From positions 1 to 9,563 of the forward strand of contig CAMZLC010000078.1 in assembly GCA_947311605.1 (NCBI GenBank): a stretch of 9,563 bases of DNA. The letters are read 5' to 3'. The translations under genes were made by a program, and so were the position numbers. The notes under the pieces were generated by a model, which was given only the letters and a program-made list of their open reading frames with translations, searched no databases and had not been told where the DNA came from. The DNA comes from an uncultured Sulfurovum sp. Its GTDB lineage: Bacteria; Campylobacterota; Campylobacteria; Campylobacterales; Sulfurovaceae. Below are positions 1 to 6,900 of the stretch, one piece after another (position 1 is the stretch's first letter; the number at the start of each line of letters is the position of its first letter).

Positions 1-1
1 G

Positions 2-439
2 CTCAAAACTTATGCGCAACATAAACAAAGAGCGGAGAGTTATGAGGCATTTGATGACAGGTTTCTCAGTGCCCAGTACTCCTATCAGGCATTGGGATTT
101 TTCACCAAGCTCAACTATGTACTCAATGAGAAGCTGGGGTTGGATCTCTTTTTTCCCTTGGAAAATACCCCTGACAGCGGCAAGCGTGAGGCGTATGAGA
201 TATTTGCGTTTGGCCTGAAGCTTTTCAAGATGCTTACCGGTCAGAAGCGATTTGAGGCAGTGGATGGATTGGTTCCTTTGCTCAAACAGCCCAGGAAGAT
301 CAAGAGAGATGAGGTATCACGCCTCAACCCAGCTGTACCGCCTAAACTCAGTGAGGTGATCTATAACATGACCCACGAGAACAAAAGCGAACGCGCACAG
401 GTCTTTTCAGAACTGATCATGGCACTGGAGGAGCTGTAA
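2..439 (+). CDS. Protein-kinase-like C-lobe, 5' end outside window
   Basis: The frame is open from the window edge, so only the last 145 residues are seen; a TTG at 92 lies in frame but is not needed as a start. The second half resembles subdomains IX-XI of Ser/Thr protein kinases: EIFAFGLKLFKMLTG matches the 'DIfsfGllLyemLTG' helix, and LNPAVPPKLSEVIYNMT followed by an Arg (SERAQ) and a leucine-rich final helix (ELIMALEEL) matches the usual kinase end. The first ~55 residues do not align convincingly with an activation segment, and catalytic residues would lie upstream. The stop lies one base before the next ATG, so the two genes are almost certainly co-transcribed and probably translationally coupled. 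Kinase/phosphatase genes occur in some nitrate-assimilation clusters, and this could be such a regulator (inference). The alternative, a TorD/DmsD-type molybdoenzyme chaperone, fits the neighbour but not the motifs. Confidence 0.55.
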   Translation, partial: LKTYAQHKQRAESYEAFDDRFLSAQYSYQALGFFTKLNYVLNEKLGLDLFFPLENTPDSGKREAYEIFAFGLKLFKMLTGQKRFEAVDGLVPLLKQPRKIKRDEVSRLNPAVPPKLSEVIYNMTHENKSERAQVFSELIMALEEL

Positions 440-440
440 G

Positions 441-2030
441 ATGGGCGACACCCCATTAGAAAGCTTCATCAACCACAAGAACGACACCGGTATGCAGTGC
501 GGGAACTACAGCATCGACATCCCCGAGCTGGGGCCTGGGGAGCAGTACCGCTTCCACTTCGATGCGACGGCCTGTGTGGGCTGTCACTGCTGTGAGGTCG
601 CCTGCAACGAGCAGAATGGTAACAGTGCCGACATCAAGTGGCGGCGTGTGGGAGAGATGGAGATGGGCGAGTTCCCCGATACCCTCCAGCTTTTCAACTC
701 GATGAGCTGTAACCACTGCATCGAGCCTGAATGCCTCATAGGCTGCCCTACCGAGAGTTATATCAAGCTGGACAACGGGATCGTCTGGCACGACGACCCC
801 AGCTGTATCGGGTGTCAGTACTGTACATGGAACTGTCCCTACGAAGTACCCGTGTTCAACCCCGACCGCGGTATCGTCACCAAGTGTCATATGTGTGTAG
901 ACAAACTCGAAGCGGGTCAGACCCCTGCATGTGTGCAGGCGTGTCCGGGCGGTGCCATCGAGATCGAAGCGGTCAATGTCGAACAGTGGCTGGCCGAAGA
1001 TATGGCAAAAGAGGGGGTCGCCCCGCACCTGCCCGACATCTCCGTCACCAAGCCGACCACCCGCTACACCCTCCCCGAGATCCCCGAGGGTGAGGAGATC
1101 CGTGTCGCGGATGAGCACCTGCTCAAGCCCGCCCATGCAGAGCTGCCGCTGGTCTTTATGACGGTACTCACACAGCTCTCCGTGGGGGCGTTTTTGGCAC
1201 TCTTTTTGGGACAGCTTCTCTTCTCTTTGGGCTTCAACCTGCCTAAACCCACCGCAACGATGGCGATACTGGCGTTCCTCCCTGCCGCTATCGGGCTGTC
1301 CCTTTCGGCACTGCACCTTGGCAGACCGGGGATGGCGATGATGGCGATGAAAAACTGGCGTACCTCCTGGCTCAGCCGTGAGGCGATCGCACTGGGTGCC
1401 TACACCGGACTTGCCACACTCGTGGCGGGGATGTACCTGCTGGACATCGGCGGCTTTGCCCTGCTCTTTGTCGAGGCACTTACCTTAGCCATCGGCATCT
1501 ACGGCATCTACGCCCAGTCGATGATCTACCGCATCAAAGCCCGACCAAGCTGGAACCGAAAGTCCACCACCAAACGCTTCTTCGGTTCAGGGTATGTGGG
1601 TTTTCTGCTTATTGCCATGGTACTGCTCATCAGTCACGGTGCACAGGGCGCGATGGTGCTGCTTGGTATCACACTGCTGGCAGGGATGGGACAGGCACTG
1701 GTGATCTTGGAAGAGGTGATGTTCTACCGTCACCTGGACAAGGATGACCCGCTCTACTACCAGTACAACCGAAGCAGAATCCTCCTGCAGGAGCATTTTG
1801 GTAAAGTAAAAAAATTCAGGATCTACTCTCTGGTGCTTTTTGCCTTGGCACTACCACTGCTCGCCATGATGTTCACGGCCAGTGGTTTGGTTTCTCTGGC
1901 CATCGCTGTCTTGGTAGTGGCCACCATGGGCGCACTGTTGAGTGAGCTAAGCGGTCGCTACCTCTTCTATCGCACCGTCGTTCCGCTTGGGCTTGCGGGG
2001 AACTTCTTTGTGGGCAATCAGCGGCATTAA
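441..2030 (+). CDS. DmsB-DmsC fusion: [4Fe-4S] ferredoxin plus membrane anchor of a molybdoenzyme
   Basis: The 529-residue protein joins two subunits that are usually separate. Residues ~40-180 are a DmsB/NrfC-type ferredoxin with 16 cysteines in four sets: C45/C48/C51/C55, C90/C93/C98/C102, C122/C125/C128/C132 and C149/C152/C164/C168, enough for four [4Fe-4S] clusters. After a linker (~181-231), residues ~235-505 form about eight hydrophobic helices (near 236-263, 272-292, 315-335, 337-358, 384-402, 404-424, 461-480, 482-504), the helix count of a DmsC quinol-oxidising anchor. The expected role is to pass electrons from membrane quinol to a DMSO-reductase-family molybdopterin enzyme. That catalytic gene is not in the window, so the acceptor (DMSO, nitrate, polysulfide or other) cannot be named. 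No Tat or Sec signal is present. The start follows a strong AGGAG (429-433) with a 7-base spacer. Codons are more G/C-rich at third positions than in the downstream genes. Confidence 0.93.
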   Translation: MGDTPLESFINHKNDTGMQCGNYSIDIPELGPGEQYRFHFDATACVGCHCCEVACNEQNGNSADIKWRRVGEMEMGEFPDTLQLFNSMSCNHCIEPECLIGCPTESYIKLDNGIVWHDDPSCIGCQYCTWNCPYEVPVFNPDRGIVTKCHMCVDKLEAGQTPACVQACPGGAIEIEAVNVEQWLAEDMAKEGVAPHLPDISVTKPTTRYTLPEIPEGEEIRVADEHLLKPAHAELPLVFMTVLTQLSVGAFLALFLGQLLFSLGFNLPKPTATMAILAFLPAAIGLSLSALHLGRPGMAMMAMKNWRTSWLSREAIALGAYTGLATLVAGMYLLDIGGFALLFVEALTLAIGIYGIYAQSMIYRIKARPSWNRKSTTKRFFGSGYVGFLLIAMVLLISHGAQGAMVLLGITLLAGMGQALVILEEVMFYRHLDKDDPLYYQYNRSRILLQEHFGKVKKFRIYSLVLFALALPLLAMMFTASGLVSLAIAVLVVATMGALLSELSGRYLFYRTVVPLGLAGNFFVGNQRH

Positions 2031-2166
2031 CAACAAATACCCATTGATTACAGTAGGTGCGACCGTGCCGCACTCCTCCGTTATCTGCAATCCGTATTCC
2101 ATACTCACTCCGAATGGATGCCGCATTAAGTGTGGTATGACGACCAAAGGTCATTTTGATGAGAAA
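2031..2166. other. Intergenic segment with stacked hairpins
   Basis: The gap after the DmsBC fusion holds REP copy A, a second hairpin at 2118-2138 (ATGCCGCA / TGTGGTAT around a 5-base loop, closing with two G-U pairs), and a short stem GACC-AAA-GGTC at 2142-2152 followed by ATTTTG. None has a proper U-tract, so none is a convincing intrinsic terminator, although together they could slow or protect the end of the upstream transcript. The block reads like a composite intergenic repeat rather than a gene; the forward and reverse frames through it are not protein-like. Confidence 0.55.
2048..2077 (+). repeat. REP-like palindromic repeat, copy A
   Basis: A 30-bp segment with an imperfect palindrome GTGCGAC-CGT-GCCGCAC (2058-2074, one A:C mismatch in the stem). 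It matches 26 of 30 positions with copy B at 3507-3536, in the same orientation. The two copies flank the ATPase gene. It starts 18 bases after the stop of the DmsBC fusion. Function is unknown; the form is that of a dispersed extragenic palindrome. Confidence 0.7.
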
Positions 2167-2232
2167 GTGTAAACGTTCATAAACATTTATGCAAATTATG
2201 CTATTATCGTAAATGTTTATAACCGTTTACAC
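2167..2232 (+). promoter_or_regulatory. Long inverted repeat straddling the ATPase promoter
   Basis: The left arm (2167-2189, beginning GTGTAAACG) and right arm (2210-2232, ending CGTTTACAC) are reverse complements at 21 of 23 positions, with a 20-base centre. The centre contains a plausible -10 (TATTAT, 2202-2207), which would place the -35 region inside the left arm and the transcript start inside the right arm. The RBS AAGGAAG (2233-2239) abuts the right arm. This geometry suits an operator for a dimeric or paired repressor; as RNA or single-stranded DNA it could also fold into a cruciform or hairpin. The binding factor is unknown, and the ATPase itself, which has a helix-turn-helix-like segment, is one candidate. 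Confidence 0.7.
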
Positions 2233-2243
2233 AAGGAAGTAAT

Positions 2244-3428
2244 ATGCTCGCAAATATAAAAAGATATCAAGATAGGTTTTTAAAGTCATTCGATATTACC
2301 TACAGACGCTATCTGTTTAAAGAGATAGATTTTGACGACAAGATGATAGCAATCTTTGGAGCAAGAGGCACTGGTAAAACAACGATGCTCTTTCAGTATC
2401 TACTGGATTTACAAAAAGAAAACAAAGAAGCACTCTATATCTCTCTTGACTATCCGTTTTTAAGCGGTGTGGATCTGATAGAGATCGTGGAGGCTTTTGT
2501 CGAAAGCGGTGGTGAGTATCTGCTCTTGGATGAAGTGCACCGCTATAAGGATTTCGCCGCTTATCTGAAAACCATCTATGACCTCTTTGAGATCAAAGTG
2601 GTATTTACAAGTAGCAGTGCGACATCCATCCTCAATGCAAAAAGCGACCTTAGCAGAAGAGTGGCACTCTACAATCTCTACGGTTTCTCGTTTCGGGAGT
2701 ATTTGGAAGTGAAGCATTCAGTCGCTTTAGAAAGTTATCCCCTTGCATCTCTCCTTCAAAGGCATACGGAAATCGCAAAAACGATTGAATTGGATATATT
2801 GAAAGAGTTTAACACCTATTTGAAAACGGGATATTATCCGTTTTTTACTCAAAAGCAAAGCTCGTATTTGCAAAATTTGCTCAACACGATCAATCTCACT
2901 ATCGATCTGGATCTCACGTCGCTAGGGCTTATAGAACAAAAATACACCTATAAGCTTAAAAAGCTATTGGAAGTGATTTGTGAGAGTAAACCGTTTGAGG
3001 TAAACTACACAAAAATAGCTGCTCTTGCCGAGATAAGCAGGGTAAAACTATACGATTACATCAGCTATCTATCGGATGGGCAAATGCTCCTTTTGGTGGA
3101 TGAGGCATCCAAAGGACTCAAAAAGATCAACAAACCTACGAAGATATATTTCAACAATACAAACTTGCTTTATGCCTATTGCGAGAAGAGTGATATCGGC
3201 ACAAGAAGGGAGACCTTTTTTGCCAATCAACTCTCACAACAATACCGTCTGCATATCCCTAAAAAGGGAGACTTTTTAGTCGATGAAATGTATCTGTTCG
3301 AGATAGGCGGCAAAAACAAAGGCTTTAAACAGATAGCGAATGCAGCAGATTCTTTTGTGGCAGCAGACGATATAGAAGTGGGTAACGGCAACAAGATACC
3401 GCTTTGGCTCTTTGGGTTTTTGTATTGA
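2244..3428 (+). CDS. AAA+ ATPase, AAA_14/DUF4143 type
   Basis: The 394-residue protein has an N-terminal P-loop ATPase domain: Walker A GARGTGKTT at 39-47, Walker B LLLDEVH at 93-99, a sensor-1-like VVFTSSSA at 119-126, and an SRR (137-139) where this family carries its conserved arginine. The motif GFSFREYLE (147-155) is also typical of the family. Residues ~256-285 look like a winged-helix or helix-turn-helix segment. The C-terminus has D343 and FEIGGK (352-357), the arrangement of the degenerate PD-(D/E)XK-like fold seen in DUF4143 ATPases. Such proteins are common, patchily distributed and mostly uncharacterised; some occur near defence or toxin loci, but nothing here proves that role. 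ATG 2244 follows AAGGAAG. The gene stands alone between two REP-like copies, and its codons are more AT-rich than those of the DmsBC fusion, which suggests an acquired module. No terminator is evident downstream. Confidence 0.88.
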   Translation: MLANIKRYQDRFLKSFDITYRRYLFKEIDFDDKMIAIFGARGTGKTTMLFQYLLDLQKENKEALYISLDYPFLSGVDLIEIVEAFVESGGEYLLLDEVHRYKDFAAYLKTIYDLFEIKVVFTSSSATSILNAKSDLSRRVALYNLYGFSFREYLEVKHSVALESYPLASLLQRHTEIAKTIELDILKEFNTYLKTGYYPFFTQKQSSYLQNLLNTINLTIDLDLTSLGLIEQKYTYKLKKLLEVICESKPFEVNYTKIAALAEISRVKLYDYISYLSDGQMLLLVDEASKGLKKINKPTKIYFNNTNLLYAYCEKSDIGTRRETFFANQLSQQYRLHIPKKGDFLVDEMYLFEIGGKNKGFKQIANAADSFVAADDIEVGNGNKIPLWLFGFLY

Positions 3429-3682
3429 TGGTGAGATATGCGGGGTAGTGGTTTAGCTTTTATGGGCTGTTGGAGGATGAATTTTCAACGCCTTACCCCT
3501 ATTGCCATTACCGTAGGTGCGGCCATGCCGCACACCAAATTGAGCGGAGCGGAGCGATATAACCATTTTAGTAGAGTTATCATTATCACCGTACCCCTAT
3601 TTCCACACGACACAAGCCCGTGTTTCTTTGGTTCAAACTATGAAATAACCGCACTCAAATCTGCCTACGGAATCAAAAACTA
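3429..3682. other. Intergenic region with REP copy B; no credible gene
   Basis: About 250 bases separate the ATPase from the next gene. They hold REP copy B (3507-3536), a short G/A-rich iteration GAGCGGAGCGGAGCG (3544-3558), and a weak stem ACACG/CGTGT (3605-3609 with 3619-3623). A forward frame from 3438 to 3683 is open, but it runs through the palindrome, has no RBS of its own and gives a low-complexity, non-protein-like product, so I do not call it. The promoter of the following small gene must lie in the last ~60 bases but is not distinct. Confidence 0.6.
3507..3536 (+). repeat. REP-like palindromic repeat, copy B
   Basis: This copy contains a perfect palindrome GTGCGGC-CAT-GCCGCAC (3517-3533). 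The 30-bp unit differs from copy A at four positions, two of them inside the palindrome, where this copy keeps the full 7-bp stem and copy A has lost one pair. Similarity stops sharply on both sides. Confidence 0.72.
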
Positions 3683-3880
3683 ATGGCTGAACAGATACTT
3701 GATGAATGGCAAATAGCCCTCACTCAGAAAAAAACTGAACTTGAAGCATGTCAAGTTGAGCATCAAGTTCGAAGCTGTATGAAATGTGAAAAATTACTCG
3801 ACTGCACCCTACGTGATGCCTACATCAAAACAGTCTATGATTCTATGAGTAAAGGTAAAGGCGGAGGCTTTGAGTTTTAA
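3683..3880 (+). CDS. Small conserved-type four-cysteine protein
   Basis: A 65-residue soluble protein with an N-terminal charged helix (residues ~3-28), cysteines at 23, 32, 35 and 41 (SCMKC forms a CxxC), and a C-terminal glycine-rich tail SKGKGGGFEF. The cysteine spacing could hold a zinc ion. The sequence style, with a CxxC followed by an acidic end GGGFEF, reminds me of a small protein family of unknown function in Campylobacterota; this is recollection, not a search. The ATG follows only a weak GGA-type ribosome site and overlaps the stop of an unlikely upstream frame. The function is not known. Its stop lies 94 bases before the RHS start, with a separate promoter in between, so it is probably not co-regulated with the RHS gene. 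Confidence 0.75.
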   Translation: MAEQILDEWQIALTQKKTELEACQVEHQVRSCMKCEKLLDCTLRDAYIKTVYDSMSKGKGGGFEF

Positions 3881-3922
3881 CTTCAAAATGCATCTATTTT
3901 CTTTTCTTGCACACAATCTTCC

Positions 3923-3951
3923 TTGACACCCCCCCGTTTTTTAGTTAGACT
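3923..3951 (+). promoter_or_regulatory. Sigma-70-type promoter of the RHS gene with C7 spacer tract
   Basis: A consensus -35 TTGACA (3923-3928) and a -10-like TAGACT (3946-3951, 4 of 6) are separated by exactly 17 bases. The spacer contains seven consecutive C (3929-3935) and six T (3937-3942). Transcription would start near 3958, leaving a very short leader with the RBS AGGGAGA (3964-3970) before ATG 3975. Slippage in the C7 tract would change the spacer length and so promoter strength. Confidence 0.65.
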
Positions 3952-3974
3952 CTTTATTATTTTAGGGAGATCTT

Positions 3975-6900
3975 ATGAATAAAATATTGATATTGTTTGT
4001 TATATTTGCAACACTTTTGGTAGCAATAGAAAGTCCATGTGAATGTCCTGCTATTGGTGGTTCACAGTATAATGAAGAATGGCCACTATATTCTCAAGAA
4101 GTTATTAACACAAGTCTAGAAGATATTATTGTACGAGAAGCAAATAATCAATTTTTATCAAATATAGCTTCTGTCAATATGGTAATATCATACTATACAA
4201 CTAACTATCCAACGCAAGATATATATAGAAATATTACCTATACAACATGGAAGCCACTAATGTATAGATATACATGTATGGATGTAAGAAAATATGTCAC
4301 CAATTTATCTAGTGAACTTGCATATAATAGTAACTGGGAAATGTATGTTGGATGGTATCTAACCTATCAAGAACATAAAGAAACTTATTTAAAAGAATTT
4401 AAGTGTCTCTACTGTGAAGAAAAAGAGTTCCCTGCTTTAAAAGATAATGAAATTATCAGATTTAAATGGCAGCATAGGTGGAACCAACCAGTGCAAAGTA
4501 AAATAGATGAATGTACCGATATAAACGGAACCATTCAAACAGAACAAGCACAAGTGGGTACATCTTGTATGAATACATCTAGGTGTGTGACTAGCTGTGA
4601 TGAAAACCAAACCCTAGACACAAATGTAACCCCACCAGTCTGTATAGACAACCCACCAACCTGTGACCAAAATGACACAACATTCCCAACCCTTAAAGAC
4701 AAAGAGTCCGTCATCTACAACTGGACTGCTCATGATGATTTATCGGCACAGTGTAGTGCTGTGAGTGGAGATGTGCAACATAGTTTGGTCTCTTGTGTTG
4801 ACAACTACCGATGTACTTGTCCCTACACACCTTACCCTAACATGGCAGACAATGAAGAAGAGCTATTTAACTGGGCAGAAAATAGTACCACAGACAGAAG
4901 TGCAGAATGTAGTACTCTTGGAGGGCATGTAGACTCCTCGCGTGTGGCGTGTACGACTCTGTATAGATGTGTAAGAGAGACTGAAAAACCACCAAAAATT
5001 TGTGACGAACCCATCTCCTCTTACGTCTCCCCAAGAGACGGCTCTTTCCACGAAGACATAGCCCTTAGTGGTACAGACTTTGGTTTGCACTACAACTCTG
5101 CTGAGTGGAACAGTACCAAAGTAGCCCATGGCTGGGCTGTGAGTAGCCATGCATGGCTTGAGGGTAACAGACTGCACTATGGGTCTGGTTCTGTAAGGGT
5201 GGTAGATACCTCTACCCTTGAGGGCAATCTTACGGTGGTACTTTCTGGTAGTTCTGAGATGCTTTTTGATACCGATGGCAAACTCCAAAACATCAGAGAC
5301 CTCTACACAAAAGAGACAAAAAGTACTTTTGGGTACGACAATATGGGTAGATTGGTAACACTTAGCAATATTTACGGAGAAATTTCAACCATTGAACGAG
5401 ACAGTAACGGCAGAGTCACTGCCATCGTCGCTCCTACGGGACAAAGAACGCTTTTAAAGGTTAACAGCGAGGATGATTTGACAGAAGTGCAGTATGAAGA
5501 TACTTCTTCGTATGTCTTTGAATATGAGCGTCACTTGATGACCAAAGAGACAGAACCCAATGGCAATGCCTTTTTGCACTTCTTTGACAGTGCAGGTAAA
5601 GTGGTCAAGGTCATAGATGCAGAACAAGGTGAGTGGCGCTTTGGGTCTACCTCTTCGGCTACTTTTGGTACACATAAAGTCACCAGAGCCTCTGGAGATG
5701 TCGTCACCTATAAAAACCATTTCCTACAAAACGGCATACTCAAATCTGAAAAGACTCTACCCACCGGGGATGTAGTGCTATATGAAAATGCTATTGACGA
5801 TAGCAATAGTAGCATCACCGGCTGCGGCATGCAAACCGTCAATCTCTATAAGAAAAATACCGACGGCACACTCTACCGTGACCCCTACACCCACAGACGC
5901 ATGCTAGAGACTCGCATCGTGACCACGCCATCCGGACTACGCAAAATCACCCACTATCACAAAACCTACACCAGCAACAACGGCAGAGTCACCACCGTCT
6001 CCTCCACAACTGAGACCAACAACAAGCTCTTTTCCAACCTTAGAGACTATGCGGCATTCAAAGCTTCTAGCACCACAGCTGAAAATAAAACTTCGCAGAT
6101 GGATTATGACGGCCATAACCATAACATCACATCCATGAAGCCTTATGGGCTACTGGAAACCACCTATACCTATGATGCCCAAGGCAGGGTTACTGGCAAA
6201 CATACAGGAGAGCGTACCACCACCTACAGCTATGATGCCCAAGGCAATCTGGAGAGCGTCACCGACCCTCTGGGACAAAGCACGCACTATACCTATGACG
6301 ACAGAGGCAGAATGCTCTCTGCTACCTATGCAGACGGTAGTGCAGAACACTTCGCCTACGACAGCAACGGCAACCTCGTTACTAGAACAGTACCTACTCC
6401 TGCAGACCATCACTTTGGATACAATGGTGTAAACAAACGTACCAGCCATGACTCTCCACTGGGCAAAAATACGACCTACAGCTACGACAAGCAACGCAGG
6501 CTTATCACCACTACCAAGCCAAGTGGTGCAACGATAGACTACACCTACACAAACGGCAGACTCACCAGTGTCGTCACACCTGATGGCACAACCGATTATA
6601 GTTATGGCTGCCAGTCAAACATACGCAGTATCACGACTTCGGCAGGCTCAGCCAGCGATGAACATATGGATTTTGCCTATGATGGTACACTGCTTACAAG
6701 CACCATCCAAAGCGGTATTCTCGACCAGACTATCACCTATACCTACAACAACGACTTCCTCCCAACTACCATGACTTATGCAGGAGCCACAACAGCCTAT
6801 CGCTACAACAAAGACGGAGAGCTTATCCACTCAGGTACTTTTGATATCACAAGGAGTCTAGAAGGCACACTCAAGCAAACTATTACCGATGGTGACTATA

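Noticed and set aside
2..439. TorD/DmsD-family chaperone
   Set aside because: Attractive beside a DmsBC gene, but the motifs FAFGLKLFKMLTG and NPAVPPKL...ER fit a kinase C-lobe better. Kept only as an alternative.
456..1316. Long reverse-strand open frame
   Set aside because: It lies opposite the 16-cysteine ferredoxin and membrane anchor; its product is Asp/Arg/His-rich, low-complexity and without a family. It is a shadow of the GC-rich codons.
2118..2152. Intrinsic terminator after the DmsBC gene
   Set aside because: The stems are weak or G-U paired and lack a U-tract, so I list them only as hairpins.
3438..3683. 81-residue forward frame between the ATPase and the small cysteine protein
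   Set aside because: It runs through REP copy B, has no separate ribosome site, and the product is not protein-like. REP copy A gives the same peptide phrase (ITVGA..PH) in a similar spurious frame, showing the repeat generates it.
6145..6432. Forward and reverse secondary frames within the YD-repeat region
   Set aside because: Repetitive codon patterns of YD repeats keep other frames open; none has a ribosome site or a recognisable product.
6145..6650. CRISPR-like array from repeated TATGATGCCCAAGGCA-type stretches
   Set aside because: The repeats are in-frame YD codons with irregular spacing inside one gene, not equal-length repeats and spacers.
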